Source: Corynebacterium sp. HMSC29G08 (GTDB taxonomy: Bacteria > Actinomycetota > Actinomycetes > Mycobacteriales > Mycobacteriaceae). Taken from it: a stretch of DNA of 36,461 nt. This document shows, piece after piece, positions 19,437 through 28,013 of this stretch. The notes under the pieces were generated by a model that did not search any database, was not told where the DNA came from, and saw nothing but the letters and a program-made list of their open reading frames with translations. The DNA is taken from the NCBI RefSeq assembly GCF_001806875.1, contig NZ_KV786279.1, positions 1-36,461 of the forward strand, given 5' to 3'. Numbering within the stretch: the first letter of the stretch is position 1; every line of letters starts with the position of its first letter. Position numbers and translations under genes: made by a program.

Positions 19437-20307
19437 AATACTTCTCCACCGGTCGAATCGTGATTTGCTTCAACGGCTGCGGCATTGGGGCCTCAGGGCG
19501 CTTCACAGGTCTCGGCGAGGGCACCCCAACCGGACGCAAGTGCGGCGCCGCGGGAGCGCTTACCGGCACAACAGAGCTCCGGTTGATGTACACCTCTTTG
19601 AGCGCGCGCCGCGGCGGCACCGTAGCGCCCTTGACCGGGCGCGGGTACGGAGCGTGTACGGACGCAGCCTGCGGAACGAAACGCTGCACTTCAGCAAGCT
19701 GGCGCGGCTGAGGAGTCTCAGGCGAAAACGTCTCAAGCGGCGGTGGCACGACAACGTCGGTGAGCTGCAGCGGCGGTGCGTCAAAGCCTGTGGTGCGAAC
19801 CTCAGGTGGCGCAGGAACCGTCACTTCGCGCAGTTCATCCAGCTGTGAGTCAACCTCAATCGGCGAAAGCGCGATCGGGTCCTTCGTTACCGGGGAGGTG
19901 ACCGGCGAAGGGGATATGCGGATACCAACCGGCTCAGCCGATGCATTGTGGCTAGCCACATCATCCCAAGTCACACGGTGGCCGTCCGTCTCAGTTTGCA
20001 CATTGGCCACGTGCACCTGAACGCGGGAAACATCCAGCCCACACAGGGAACGGATGTGGGCGATGATGGTAGCCCGCACCGCGTCCGTAATAGCCGCAAC
20101 TGGGGCAGGGTAGGTGGTGGCAATCTCGGCCTCTACCGCAGCAATTGCTGAGGCGCGGTCCAAGTGCACATTCACCCGCGGGTACTTGCGCCCCGCAAGG
20201 CCAGCTAGCTGGGCGTCGAGGCTGAGTACACCGGGAACAGTGAGCACGGCCTGCTCTGCTACGTGCTCAACTGCCTTCTCGCTGATGTGGTAAAACGTGC
20301 CGTCCAT
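19420..20307 (-). CDS. Asp23/Gls24 family protein with long proline-rich tail
   Basis: 295 residues. Residues 1 to about 105 form an Asp23/Gls24-like domain (ISEKAVEHVAEQAVLTVPGV at the start, then RVNVHLDRASAIAAVEAEI). The remaining 190 residues are rich in Pro, Val, Ser and Arg with repeated short phrases (PRPVK, PPPLE, PQPLK), so they are probably disordered. Family members usually lack such a tail. The tail could bind the membrane partners encoded downstream or the cell wall machinery. The start overlaps the preceding stop as TAATG, and the stop overlaps the next gene by 17 bp. Confidence 0.7.
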   Translation of the reverse strand: MDGTFYHISEKAVEHVAEQAVLTVPGVLSLDAQLAGLAGRKYPRVNVHLDRASAIAAVEAEIATTYPAPVAAITDAVRATIIAHIRSLCGLDVSRVQVHVANVQTETDGHRVTWDDVASHNASAEPVGIRISPSPVTSPVTKDPIALSPIEVDSQLDELREVTVPAPPEVRTTGFDAPPLQLTDVVVPPPLETFSPETPQPRQLAEVQRFVPQAASVHAPYPRPVKGATVPPRRALKEVYINRSSVVPVSAPAAPHLRPVGVPSPRPVKRPEAPMPQPLKQITIRPVEKYYDRTR

Positions 20308-20516
20308 TAGCTTTGGCCCTTGCCGGAGGTCTTGCTCACGGCGCGGGCCAAGTCCAGCCGGCCATCAAGCTGAGCGCCGATTACGCCACCGATGACGGTG
20401 AACAGCAGCAGCCAAATCAGGCCGAACACACCGCCAAAGGTGACGAAAAACGCAACGATCAGGCCGATGATGATGCCCAGCACCGTCTTGTTTTCGAAGA
20501 TATTCATGGGGAACAC
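20307..20516 (-). CDS. Small two-helix membrane protein of the Asp23 operon (DUF2273-like)
   Basis: A protein of 66-70 residues with two closely spaced hydrophobic segments separated by a glycine-rich turn (GIIIGLIVAFFVTFGG, then IWLLLFTVIGGVIGA) and a basic C-terminus. Size and layout resemble the DUF2273-type small proteins of Asp23 loci. The start is uncertain: GGAAGA at 20521-20526 is 4 nt from GTG 20516 but 13 nt from ATG 20507. ATG gives MNIFENKTVLG, GTG adds three residues. Its stop overlaps the start of the tailed Asp23 gene. The coupled layout suggests a subunit of one membrane complex. Confidence 0.7.
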   Translation of the reverse strand: MFPMNIFENKTVLGIIIGLIVAFFVTFGGVFGLIWLLLFTVIGGVIGAQLDGRLDLARAVSKTSGKGQS

Positions 20517-20540
20517 CAAATCTTCCAGATTGTCTTCCAG

Positions 20541-20891
20541 TTAGTGTGACGCGCGGACAGCATCCGCCACCACAACGTCTACAAAACCGAGAGAAGTAGC
20601 CTGAAGTACCGCTTCACGAACGTCGGTTGCAACAGCCTGCACTTCGCGCTCAGAGCCAACGTCAAACACAACGTGGACCTCAAGGCCAAGTTCGGTGCCG
20701 TGCTCTCCGCCGTTATCGCCGCCACGCTCAACGCTGCGGCGAGAGTTACGAAGCCCCTCGATGCGTTCACCGGGAAGCAGAATTGCTACTTCGCCGAAGC
20801 GGCCTCCGTGGAGGCCGGCAACGCCGGGGACTGCAAGTGCTGCGGTACGGGCTGCCTCCGCGGTTTCTCGGGTTACGGAGGTCTGCGCCAT
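20541..20891 (-). CDS. Short Asp23/Gls24-like domain protein
   Basis: 116 residues. The opening TAEAARTAALAVPGVAGLHGG corresponds to the first helix of the Asp23 fold, and the later segment LEVHVVFDVGSEREVQAVATD corresponds to its strand-helix part. There is no signal peptide or membrane segment. A Gly/Arg/Asn-rich loop (SVERGGDNGGEHG) sits where family members have a short turn. It starts 2 nt after the stop of the upstream Asp23 gene, so it is coupled. It is the second of three proteins with this domain encoded in the operon. The evidence is moderate because the domain is divergent. Confidence 0.68.
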   Translation of the reverse strand: MAQTSVTRETAEAARTAALAVPGVAGLHGGRFGEVAILLPGERIEGLRNSRRSVERGGDNGGEHGTELGLEVHVVFDVGSEREVQAVATDVREAVLQATSLGFVDVVVADAVRASH

Positions 20892-20893
20892 AA

Positions 20894-21427
20894 CTACTGG
20901 CCCAGTGCCGGGTTAGCAGCCTGGTAGTTCACGTTCTCGTCGTACTGCTCCGGCACAGCGGTCTCCTGCTCCGGCAGGTTCACGTCGTGCACCGTCACAT
21001 CAACGCGGTCCACAATCAGGCCGGTCATGCGGGTGATGGCAACGGTGATGTTCTCGCGGATAGCGTTAGCCAGCTCGTGGATGGCAACGCCGTACTCAGC
21101 GATGATGGCAACAGCAACGCTGACGTGGCCCTGGTCCACCGCAACGTTCACGCCCTGCTGGACGTTGGTGGAGGAGGTGAAGGACTCGCGCACAGCACCC
21201 CACATACGTGCAGCGCCGCCGCCCAGGTTGTGAACGCCAGAAACTTCACGGGCTGCGATGCCGGCGATCTTGCCCACCACGTTGTCATCAATAACGGTGG
21301 TGCCGTGATCGGTCTCCAGGTTCTCGTTGCGCGGGCGAACCTGCTCCGTCTCTACTGCCTTGGAATTTGCAGTGGAGTCAGTGGTAGATGGGGTATTCGG
21401 GGTCTTCGGGGTGTTGTTGTCAGCCAT
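20894..21427 (-). CDS. Asp23/Gls24 family envelope stress response protein
   Basis: 177 residues, the first gene of the minus-strand operon. A polar Thr/Asn/Pro-rich N-terminus of about 35 residues is followed by a full Asp23 domain: TVIDDNVVGKIAGIAAREV, GVNVAVDQGHVSVAVAII, IHELANAIRENITVAI, VDRVDVTVHDVN. Asp23 is an abundant membrane-associated protein of Gram-positive bacteria linked to alkaline and cell-wall stress. The ATG at 21427 has AAAGGA 5 nt upstream (21433-21438). It is divergent from trpB across an 86-nt spacer. Confidence 0.82.
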   Translation of the reverse strand: MADNNTPKTPNTPSTTDSTANSKAVETEQVRPRNENLETDHGTTVIDDNVVGKIAGIAAREVSGVHNLGGGAARMWGAVRESFTSSTNVQQGVNVAVDQGHVSVAVAIIAEYGVAIHELANAIRENITVAITRMTGLIVDRVDVTVHDVNLPEQETAVPEQYDENVNYQAANPALGQ

Positions 21428-21432
21428 GATGA

Positions 21433-21467
21433 TCCTTTCATTGGATTGGTGTACCTGCTCAACCCTA
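21433..21467 (-). promoter_or_regulatory. Candidate promoter and ribosome binding site of the Asp23 operon
   Basis: On the minus strand TAGGGT (21462-21467) is a -10 candidate, 35 nt before ATG 21427, and AAAGGA (21433-21438) is the ribosome binding site. The -35 is not clear. It shares the 86-nt spacer with the divergent trpB promoter. Confidence 0.35.
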
Positions 21468-21499
21468 CCCGTTTAGCCCCGCTGGGCGCTGGGCTCATG

Positions 21500-21505
21500 C
21501 ATAAT
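21500..21505 (+). promoter_or_regulatory. -10 element of trpB, possible leaderless start
   Basis: CATAAT is preceded by TG and lies 8 nt before ATG 21514, with no ribosome binding site between. The -35 is not recognisable. Confidence 0.45.
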
Positions 21506-21513
21506 ACGGGTTC

Positions 21514-22872
21514 ATGACGCAGGACATTCGCAAGACGCTTATCAGCGCATACTTCGGTGAATTTGGTGGACAGTATGTACCGGAGTCGTTGTACCCGGTT
21601 TTAGATGAGTTGGAGCAGGCGTTCGTTGATGCTCGGCATGATGAGGAGTTTCTGGCCGAGCTTGCAGAGTTGCAGGCCAAATATCTGGGGCGTCCAACCC
21701 CGGTCTATGAGTGCCTGAACTTGCCGCGCTCCGCTGCAACGGGCAAGAAGATTGACAACGTCCGTCTGTTTTTAAAGCGTGAGGACCTGGCGCACGGCGG
21801 CGCGCACAAGGGCAACCAAGTGTTGGCGCAGGCTCTGATTGCCAAGCGCCTAGGTAAGCGTCGTCTGATTGCTGAGACGGGTGCGGGCCAGCACGGCACC
21901 GCTACCGCCATGGTGGCAGCGCTGTTGGGCATGGAGTGCGTTATTTATATGGGCGCGCAGGATGTTGCGCGCCAGCAGCCAAATGTTCGCCGTATGCGTC
22001 TGATGGGGGCGAAGGTCTCGCCGGTGACCAATGAGGACGGCGGTTCTATGTCGAATGCGATTGATGTTGCGCTGGGGGACTGGTTGGAGAACCTTTCCAC
22101 GACACACTACGTGCTGGGTTCGGCCTGCGGCCCGCACCCGTTCCCGACGTTGGTGAAGGAATTCCAGGCTGTTATTTCGCGCGAGTCGCGTGAGCAGATG
22201 TTGGCTGAGACTGGCCGTTTGCCGGATGCGGTGATCGCGGCGGTGGGCGGTGGCTCAAACGCCATTGGTGCGTTTGCGCAGTACTTGGAGGATCAGCCGG
22301 GCAATGACAAGGTGCGCCTGATCGGTGTGGAGCCTTCGGGGGAGGGCCTGGACACTAACAAGCATGGCGCGCCGTTGGCTCACGGCAAGATTGGCTTTCT
22401 CCACGGTTCTCGATCCTTTGTGGTCACTGACCAGGATGGTGAGCTGATGGATGAGTCCCACTCGGTGTCTGCCGGTTTGGATTACCCGGGCGTTGGTCCG
22501 CAGCATGCGTATCTGAAGCAGACGGGCCGCGCGGAGTACGTGGTGGCATCCGATGTGGAGGCGTTGCAGGCGTTTCGTATCCTCGCGCGTTATGAGGGAA
22601 TCATTCCTGCCCTTGAGTCTTCCCACGCGTTGGCACACGCGCTGCGGATGGCCGAGGAGGCTGAGGGCACCGGTGAGGAGCTGAACTTGTTGGTCAACCT
22701 TTCCGGCCGCGGTGACAAGGATATGGATTACGTGTTCAATATTCTGGGTGATCAGATTTTTGAGGATCCGTATGAGTCGCCTGTGGCAGATATTAAGGTC
22801 ACCGAGGTGCTGGCGCAGATGACTTCTGCTTCCAATGAGCGGGAGGCGGACAACGCGGTTTCGCACCATTAG
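21514..22872 (+). CDS. trpB: Tryptophan synthase beta chain, stand-alone
   Basis: A PLP enzyme that joins indole and L-serine to make L-tryptophan. 452 residues, about 50 longer than usual for TrpB. The fold signatures are present: [13 protein letters not shown] at the start, the PLP lysine K99 in HGGAHKGNQ, the catalytic glutamate in [11 protein letters not shown], the phosphate loop [21 protein letters not shown] and the C-terminal SGRGDKD. Two oddities: the usual HKTN is HKGN (threonine to glycine right after the PLP lysine), and about 45 residues follow SGRGDKD. No trpA or other trp gene is adjacent. It is divergent from the Asp23 operon. The sequence supports the TrpB1 type rather than the distant TrpB2 type. 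Confidence 0.88.
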   Translation: MTQDIRKTLISAYFGEFGGQYVPESLYPVLDELEQAFVDARHDEEFLAELAELQAKYLGRPTPVYECLNLPRSAATGKKIDNVRLFLKREDLAHGGAHKGNQVLAQALIAKRLGKRRLIAETGAGQHGTATAMVAALLGMECVIYMGAQDVARQQPNVRRMRLMGAKVSPVTNEDGGSMSNAIDVALGDWLENLSTTHYVLGSACGPHPFPTLVKEFQAVISRESREQMLAETGRLPDAVIAAVGGGSNAIGAFAQYLEDQPGNDKVRLIGVEPSGEGLDTNKHGAPLAHGKIGFLHGSRSFVVTDQDGELMDESHSVSAGLDYPGVGPQHAYLKQTGRAEYVVASDVEALQAFRILARYEGIIPALESSHALAHALRMAEEAEGTGEELNLLVNLSGRGDKDMDYVFNILGDQIFEDPYESPVADIKVTEVLAQMTSASNEREADNAVSHH

Positions 22873-22881
22873 GGAGCTTTT

Positions 22882-22892
22882 GCTTATCGACG
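22882..22892 (+). repeat. GCTTATCGACG motif, copy 4
   Basis: An exact 11-mer that begins 10 nt after the trpB stop and precedes the hairpin candidate. The surrounding sequence TTTTGCTTATCGACGCC is also found at copy 5. Confidence 0.65.
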
Positions 22893-22895
22893 CCA

Positions 22896-22930
22896 CCCCG
22901 TCCACTTTCTTACGTGCGACGGGGGTTTGC
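22896..22930 (+). terminator. Candidate trpB terminator
   Basis: CCCCGTC (22896-22902) pairs with GACGGGG (22918-22924), followed by a broken T-run (GTTTGCCTTCTT). It is a moderate candidate. Confidence 0.5.
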
Positions 22931-23035
22931 CTTCTTGTGGCCTTTGTGTTTAAATACTCGGGTTGCTTTGACATGGCACGCTGTAAAAGGCGGGCGATGG
23001 TGAGGTAACCATGACACCTTCACCGGGAAGGGGCC

Positions 23036-23089
23036 ATGGCAAATAAACAGCGGCAGTACGCGAAGAGTCACGCACCCTTCCGAGTCTGA
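23036..23089 (+). CDS. Candidate 17-residue leader peptide
   Basis: ATG 23036 to TGA 23089 encodes MANKQRQYAKSHAPFRV, a basic peptide. GGAAGG (23026-23031) lies 4 nt before the ATG. A shorter overlapping open frame, ATG 23011 with GAGG at 23002-23005, encodes an 11-residue peptide ending at 23046. Both lie in the long space before rpsJ. Nothing but the ribosome binding sites supports translation; conservation must decide. Confidence 0.25.
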   Translation: MANKQRQYAKSHAPFRV

Positions 23090-23272
23090 CACCCACGTCT
23101 TATATGTCTTACATGTAGGCGCGGGGAAAGCACTGGAGACGTACGCGAGCAGTTTGTTGCACGCCCGTCCTAACTTTCTGAAGTGTCATGACAGTCAATT
23201 ACAAGACACTGGCGTTGAGCCAAGGGCCCAGCCCGGACAACGTTATAGAGAAACTAGAAGCTACAACCCCAC

Positions 23273-23324
23273 CGCTTCGCTCTCGTTTCACTTCGTTCAA
23301 CTTCGAGCGAAGCGAGAGTTGAAC
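23273..23324 (+). promoter_or_regulatory. S10-operon leader with competing stem-loops
   Basis: Stem A pairs CGCTTCGCTC (23273-23282) with GAGCGAAGCG (23305-23314). Stem B pairs GTTCAACT (23295-23302) with AGTTGAAC (23317-23324). The right arm of A lies in the loop of B, so the two can form a pseudoknot or exclude each other. They end 25 nt before rpsJ and just before its ribosome binding site. S10 operons in E. coli are regulated by L4 on a structured leader; no homology to that RNA is claimed. No clear promoter was chosen in the 477-nt gap; TATAGA at 23244-23249 is one -10 candidate. Confidence 0.55.
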
Positions 23325-23349
23325 GTGGGGATGCGAGGAAGAGGTAAGC

Positions 23350-23655
23350 GTGGCGGGACAGAAGATCCGCATCAGGCTCAAGGCCTACGATCATGAGGCG
23401 ATCGACGCATCCGCGAAGAAGATCGTTGAGACGGTCACCCGCACGGGTGCCCGCGTCGTAGGGCCGGTGCCGTTGCCCACTGAAAAGAACGTGTACGCCG
23501 TCATTCGTTCTCCGCACAAGTACAAGGATTCTCGCGAGCACTTCGAGATGCGCACCCACAAGCGCCTCATCGATATTCTCGATCCGACGCCGAAGACCGT
23601 CGACGCGCTTATGCGCATTGACCTTCCGGCCAGCGTTGACGTGAACATCCAGTAA
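23350..23655 (+). CDS. rpsJ: 30S ribosomal protein S10
   Basis: A 101-residue S10 (NusE), a 30S head protein that also takes part in transcription antitermination. The family pattern is complete: [48 protein letters not shown] and the C-terminal PASVDVNIQ. Start GTG 23350 is preceded by GAAGAGG. It is the first gene of the S10 operon behind a long structured leader, and rplC follows after 14 nt. Confidence 0.97.
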   Translation: MAGQKIRIRLKAYDHEAIDASAKKIVETVTRTGARVVGPVPLPTEKNVYAVIRSPHKYKDSREHFEMRTHKRLIDILDPTPKTVDALMRIDLPASVDVNIQ

Positions 23656-23669
23656 GCAGGAGAACTGAA

Positions 23670-24326
23670 ATGTCTGACAACCAGATGAAGGGCATTCTGG
23701 GCAAGAAGATCGGCATGACCCAGATCTTCGACGAGGACAACCGTGTTATCCCGGTCACCGTCGTCGAGGCTGGTCCGTGCGTGGTCACCCAGATCCGTAC
23801 CCCCGAAATCGATGGCTACTCTGCCATCCAGATCGCCTATGGCGATATTGACCCCCGTAAGACCAAGAAGCCGCAGGCTGGTCACTTCAAGAAGGCCGGT
23901 GTGAACCCGCGCCGCCACGTCGTGGAGATCCGCATGGATGACACCTCCGCGTACGAGGTTGGCCAGGAGTTCAACGCCACCATCTTTGATGGTGACTCCT
24001 ACGTTGACGTGGTCGGCACCACCAAGGGCAAGGGCTACGCTGGCGCCATGAAGCGTCACGGCTTTGCTGGCCAGGGTGCTTCGCACGGTAACCAGGCCGC
24101 TCACCGTCGCGTGGGTGGCATCGGTGCATGTGCTACCCCGGGTCGCGTGTTCAAGGGCACGCGTATGGCTGGCCGCATGGGCGGTAACCGCGTTACCACC
24201 CAGAACCTGAAGATCCAACGCATCGACGGCGACAACAACCTGATCCTGGTCAAGGGCGCAATCCCTGGCGCTAAGGGCAGCATTGTTACCGTCAAGACCG
24301 CAGTGAAGGGCGGTGCTCACGCATGA
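23670..24326 (+). CDS. rplC: 50S ribosomal protein L3
   Basis: A 218-residue L3, which binds the 3' end of 23S rRNA early in 50S assembly and reaches toward the peptidyl-transferase centre. It opens with [16 protein letters not shown] and contains the extended loop with [16 protein letters not shown] and [22 protein letters not shown] (23658-23663) lies 6 nt before ATG 23670. The stop overlaps the rplD start as ATGA, so rplD is coupled. Confidence 0.97.
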   Translation: MSDNQMKGILGKKIGMTQIFDEDNRVIPVTVVEAGPCVVTQIRTPEIDGYSAIQIAYGDIDPRKTKKPQAGHFKKAGVNPRRHVVEIRMDDTSAYEVGQEFNATIFDGDSYVDVVGTTKGKGYAGAMKRHGFAGQGASHGNQAAHRRVGGIGACATPGRVFKGTRMAGRMGGNRVTTQNLKIQRIDGDNNLILVKGAIPGAKGSIVTVKTAVKGGAHA

Positions 24327-25003
24327 CGAACCTGACGCTTGACGTCCACACCGCTGATGGCAAGACCAACGGCTCCGTTGAGCTTCCGGCAGAGTTTTTT
24401 GACCGCGAGGCATCTATTCCCCTGATGCACCAGGTTGTAATTGCACAGCTGGCTGCAGCACGTCAGGGTACGCACGCAACGAAGACCCGTGGCATGGTTT
24501 CCGGCGGCGGCAAGAAGCCGTTCCGCCAGAAGGGCACCGGCCGTGCTCGCCAGGGCTCGACCCGTGCTCCGCACTTCACCGGTGGTGGCACCGTCCACGG
24601 TCCGCAGCCGCGTTCCTACGCACAGCGGACCCCGAAGAAGATGATCAAGGCTGCTCTGGCAGGTGCACTGACGGATCGTGCTCGCAACGAGCGCATCCAC
24701 GTTGTGGAGGACCTGGTCCCTGGCCAGAACCCGTCCACCAAGTCTGCACGTGCTTTCATCGAGCGCCTGACCGACCGTAAGTCTGTTCTGCTGGTCCTGG
24801 GCAGCGACGATGTGAATTCCCGTCTTTCCGCAAGGAACCTGCCGGGCGTGCACGTTATCGCTCCGTCCATGCTGAACACCTACGACGTCCTGAATGCAGA
24901 TGACGTTGTGTTCTCGGTCGAAGCACTGCACACCTTCATCAACCGCGGCAACGTCGTGGCTGCACCTGCCGGCGCGGCAGCGACGGCTGAGGAGGAGAAG
25001 TAA
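24323..25003 (+). CDS. rplD: 50S ribosomal protein L4
   Basis: A 226-residue L4. It lines the exit tunnel and in some bacteria represses the S10 operon. The long tunnel loop is present ([20 protein letters not shown], then [10 protein letters not shown]). After residue about 205 a short Ala/Glu-rich tail ([14 protein letters not shown]) is an actinobacterial addition. Start ATG 24323 overlaps the rplC stop by 4 nt. The rplW start follows the stop directly. Confidence 0.97.
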   Translation: MTNLTLDVHTADGKTNGSVELPAEFFDREASIPLMHQVVIAQLAAARQGTHATKTRGMVSGGGKKPFRQKGTGRARQGSTRAPHFTGGGTVHGPQPRSYAQRTPKKMIKAALAGALTDRARNERIHVVEDLVPGQNPSTKSARAFIERLTDRKSVLLVLGSDDVNSRLSARNLPGVHVIAPSMLNTYDVLNADDVVFSVEALHTFINRGNVVAAPAGAAATAEEEK

Positions 25004-25309
25004 ATGGCTAAGGTTGCGAATCCGCGCGACATCATCATCGCTCCGGTCCTCTCTGAGAAGACCTACACGCTGATGGAGCAGAACACGTACACGTTCTTCG
25101 TGGACCCGTCTGCTAACAAGACCCAGATCAAGATTGCCGTGGAAGAGATCTTCGGCGTTGACGTTGCTTCGGTGAACACCGCCAACCGTGAGGGCAAGCG
25201 TAAGCGCTCCCGCACCGGCTTTGGTAAGCGTAAGGACACCAAGCGCGCCTACGTCACTCTCCGCGAGGGCAGCGACTCCATCGACATCTTCGGCGGTGCG
25301 ACGGCCTAA
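25004..25309 (+). CDS. rplW: 50S ribosomal protein L23
   Basis: A 101-residue L23, which sits at the tunnel exit and is a docking site for trigger factor and SRP. Family signatures are [19 protein letters not shown] and [19 protein letters not shown] with the basic [19 protein letters not shown] loop. The ATG follows the rplD stop with no gap; the ribosome binding site GGAGGAGAAG is inside the rplD 3' end. Confidence 0.97.
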   Translation: MAKVANPRDIIIAPVLSEKTYTLMEQNTYTFFVDPSANKTQIKIAVEEIFGVDVASVNTANREGKRKRSRTGFGKRKDTKRAYVTLREGSDSIDIFGGATA

Positions 25310-25350
25310 GGCCATCGTTCGTGTGAAGAGACGATAGAAAAGGACAAACT

Positions 25351-26187
25351 ATGGCTATTCGTAAGTACAAGCCGACAACCCCGGGTCGCCGCAACAGCTC
25401 CGTTTCCGAGTTCGAGGAGATTACCCGCTCCACGCCGGAGAAGTCCCTGCTGCGCCCGCTCCCGAAGAAGGGTGGCCGCAATACTCACGGCCACATCACC
25501 ACTCGTCACCGCGGCGGCGGCCACAAGCGTCGCTACCGCGTGATTGACTTCCGTCGTTCTGACAAGGACGGCGTGCTGGCAAAGGTTGCTCACATCGAGT
25601 ACGACCCGAACCGCACCGCAAACATTGCACTGCTGCACTACTACGACGGCGAGAAGCGCTACATCATCGCGCCGAAGGGCCTGAAGCAGGGCACCGTTGT
25701 GGAGTCGGGCCCGAACGCCGACATCAAGGTTGGCAACAACCTGCCGCTGCGCAACATCCCGACCGGTACGACCATCCACGCTGTGGAGCTCAAGCCGGGC
25801 GCTGGTGCAAAGCTGGCTCGTTCCGCAGGTGCTTCCATCCAGCTGCTGGGTAAGGAAGGCAACTACGCAGTGCTGCGTATGCCGTCTTCTGAAATCCGCC
25901 GCGTGGACATCCGCTGCCGCGCAACCGTTGGTGAGGTCGGCAACGCTGACCAGATCAACATTCGCTGGGGTAAGGCCGGCCGTATGCGCTGGAAGGGCTG
26001 GCGCCCGACCGTGCGTGGTGTGGTTATGAACCCGGTTGATCACCCGCACGGTGGTGGTGAAGGTAAGACCTCTGGTGGTCGCCACCCGGTGAGCCCGTGG
26101 GGCCAGAAGGAAGGCCGCACCCGCAACCCGAACCGTTACTCGAACAACATGATTGTGCGCCGCCGTCGCACCAAGAAGAAGCGCTAA
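25351..26187 (+). CDS. rplB: 50S ribosomal protein L2
   Basis: A 278-residue L2, required for subunit association and peptidyl-transferase assembly. The N-terminal [15 protein letters not shown], the SH3-like and OB-like domains, and the highly conserved C-terminal [11 protein letters not shown] with the functional histidine are all present. AAAAGGA ending at 25344 lies 6 nt before the ATG. A 41-nt spacer from rplW is among the longest in the operon. Confidence 0.97.
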   Translation: MAIRKYKPTTPGRRNSSVSEFEEITRSTPEKSLLRPLPKKGGRNTHGHITTRHRGGGHKRRYRVIDFRRSDKDGVLAKVAHIEYDPNRTANIALLHYYDGEKRYIIAPKGLKQGTVVESGPNADIKVGNNLPLRNIPTGTTIHAVELKPGAGAKLARSAGASIQLLGKEGNYAVLRMPSSEIRRVDIRCRATVGEVGNADQINIRWGKAGRMRWKGWRPTVRGVVMNPVDHPHGGGEGKTSGGRHPVSPWGQKEGRTRNPNRYSNNMIVRRRRTKKKR

Positions 26188-26203
26188 GAGGAGGTAAGAC
26201 AAC

Positions 26204-26479
26204 ATGCCACGTAGCCTGAAGAAGGGCCCGTTCGTCGATGAGCACCTCCTCAACAAGGTGGACGCTCAGAACGAGGCCGGCACCAAGCAGGTCATCAAGA
26301 CCTGGTCTCGCCGTTCAACCATTCTCCCTGACTTCATCGGTCACACTTTCGCCGTTCACGACGGTCGTAAGCACGTTCCGGTGTTTGTCGACGAGTCCAT
26401 GGTTGGTCACAAGCTCGGCGAGTTTGCACCCACCAAGACCTTTAAGGGTCACGTCAAGGAAACGAAGGGACGTCGATAA
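26204..26479 (+). CDS. rpsS: 30S ribosomal protein S19
   Basis: A 91-residue S19, a 30S head protein that contacts S13 and the A-site finger region. It begins [16 protein letters not shown] and contains [16 protein letters not shown] and [17 protein letters not shown] (26189-26194) lies 9 nt before ATG 26204. It is coupled closely with rplV, 3 nt downstream. Confidence 0.97.
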   Translation: MPRSLKKGPFVDEHLLNKVDAQNEAGTKQVIKTWSRRSTILPDFIGHTFAVHDGRKHVPVFVDESMVGHKLGEFAPTKTFKGHVKETKGRR

Positions 26480-26482
26480 GCA

Positions 26483-26842
26483 ATGGCTGACACCATCACC
26501 ACTGCATCCGCGACGGCCAAGTTCGTGCGCACTTCCCCGATGAAGGCCCGCCGCGTGCTGGCTCTCGTCCGCGGCAAGTCTGTTGCTGAGGCTCTCGCGA
26601 TCCTGAAGTACGCGCCGCAGGAAGCCGCTAAGCCGGTTGCCAAGGTCGTCGCTTCTGCCGCGGCCAACGCCGAGAACAACTTCGGCTTGGATCCGCGCAC
26701 CCTGGTTATCGCAGAGTGCTACGCAAATGAGGGTCCGACCATGCGTCGTTACCAGCCGCGTGCACAGGGCCGCGCTTTCCAGATCCGTAAGCGCACCTCC
26801 CACATCACTGTTGTCGTCGAGTCCAAGGAAGAGGCGAACTAA
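26483..26842 (+). CDS. rplV: 50S ribosomal protein L22
   Basis: A 119-residue L22, which with L4 forms the narrow part of the exit tunnel and influences macrolide sensitivity. The family core is complete: [29 protein letters not shown], and the beta-hairpin loop [20 protein letters not shown] with no insertion. Its TAA overlaps the rpsC ATG as TAATG. Confidence 0.96.
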   Translation: MADTITTASATAKFVRTSPMKARRVLALVRGKSVAEALAILKYAPQEAAKPVAKVVASAAANAENNFGLDPRTLVIAECYANEGPTMRRYQPRAQGRAFQIRKRTSHITVVVESKEEAN

Positions 26843-27594
26843 TGGGTCAGAAAATCCACCCCCACGGCCTACGCCTGGGTATCACTTCCGATTGGAAGTC
26901 CCACTGGTACGCCGACAAGAACTACGCCGACTACGTCGCTGAGGACATCAAGATCCGCGAGTTCTTCCAGAACAACCTGGAGCGCGCAGGCATCTCCGAT
27001 GTCGTCATCGAGCGCACCCGCGACCGCGTTCGCGTGGACATTCACACCGCCCGCCCGGGCATTGTGATTGGCCGCCGCGGCGCTGAGGCTGACCGCATCC
27101 GCCGCGAGCTGGAGAAGCTCACCGGCAAGATGGTTGCGCTGAACATCCTCGAGGTCAAAAACGTCGACGCTGACGCGACCCTGGTCGCACAGTCCATCGC
27201 AGAGCAGCTTGTCAACCGTGTGGCATTCCGCCGTGCGATGCGCAAGGCTATCCAGTCTGCGATGCGCAACCCGCAGGTCAAGGGCATCAAGGTTCTGTGC
27301 TCTGGCCGTCTGGGCGGCGCCGAAATGTCCCGTGTTGAGCGCTACCACGAGGGCCGTGTGCCGCTGCACACCCTTCGTGCGGAGATTGACTACGGCACGG
27401 CTGAAGCACACACCACCTTTGGCGTCATCGGCGTCAAGGTGTGGATCTACAAGGGCGATGTCGTAGGTGGCGTCCGCGAGTCCGAGCTCAATGCGCCGAG
27501 CAACGAGCGTCGTGGCCGTGGCGACCGCGATCGTCGTCCGCGCCGCGGTGGCCAGCGCCGCCAGCAGCGCGCCGAGCAGAAGCAGGAGGGCTAA
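26842..27594 (+). CDS. rpsC: 30S ribosomal protein S3
   Basis: A 250-residue S3, at the mRNA entry channel, with helicase activity on mRNA together with S4 and S5. It starts [15 protein letters not shown], has a KH domain ([19 protein letters not shown]) and the C-terminal domain with [19 protein letters not shown] sequence. The tail of about 35 residues is Arg/Gly-rich ([18 protein letters not shown]). It overlaps rplV by one base; rplP follows 2 nt after the stop. Confidence 0.97.
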   Translation: MGQKIHPHGLRLGITSDWKSHWYADKNYADYVAEDIKIREFFQNNLERAGISDVVIERTRDRVRVDIHTARPGIVIGRRGAEADRIRRELEKLTGKMVALNILEVKNVDADATLVAQSIAEQLVNRVAFRRAMRKAIQSAMRNPQVKGIKVLCSGRLGGAEMSRVERYHEGRVPLHTLRAEIDYGTAEAHTTFGVIGVKVWIYKGDVVGGVRESELNAPSNERRGRGDRDRRPRRGGQRRQQRAEQKQEG

Positions 27595-27596
27595 GC

Positions 27597-28013
27597 ATGC
27601 TTATTCCTAAGCGCGTGAAGTACCGCCGCCAGCACCGCCCGACCCGTTCCGGCGTGTCCAAGGGTGGCAACAAGATCAACTTTGGTGACTACGCCCTGCA
27701 GGCTCTTGAGCCGGCCTACATCACCAACCGCCAGATCGAGTCCGCTCGTATCGCTATCAACCGCCACGTTAAGCGTGGTGGCAAGGTCTGGATCAACATC
27801 TTCCCGGACCGTCCGCTGACCCAGAAACCGCTCGGCGTGCGTATGGGTTCCGGTAAGGGTCCGGTTGAGAAGTGGGTGGCCAACGTTAAGCCTGGCCGCG
27901 TCCTTTTCGAGATGTCCTACCCGAACGAGGAGACTGCAATGGAAGCTCTGCGCCGCGCTGGCGCCAAGCTGCCGTGCAAGACTCGCGTGATCAAGAAGGA
28001 GGACCTGTTCTAA
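27597..28013 (+). CDS. rplP: 50S ribosomal protein L16
   Basis: A 138-residue L16, which positions the A-site tRNA. It starts [15 protein letters not shown]; the frame is open to 27441, but the extension is an out-of-family antiparallel shadow of rpsC. The conserved [16 protein letters not shown] block and C-terminal [13 protein letters not shown] are present. AGGAGG in the rpsC end (27586-27591) serves the start. The TAA overlaps the rpmC ATG by one base. Confidence 0.97.
   Translation: MLIPKRVKYRRQHRPTRSGVSKGGNKINFGDYALQALEPAYITNRQIESARIAINRHVKRGGKVWINIFPDRPLTQKPLGVRMGSGKGPVEKWVANVKPGRVLFEMSYPNEETAMEALRRAGAKLPCKTRVIKKEDLF

Noticed and set aside
23154..23396. An 80-codon plus-strand open frame overlapping the rpsJ start
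   Set aside because: It runs through the S10 leader stem-loops and into rpsJ in another frame, with no ribosome binding site or family match.
27441..27596. Upstream extension of rplP inside rpsC
   Set aside because: The L16 family begins [15 protein letters not shown] at 27597; the extension reads the rpsC 3' end in another frame.
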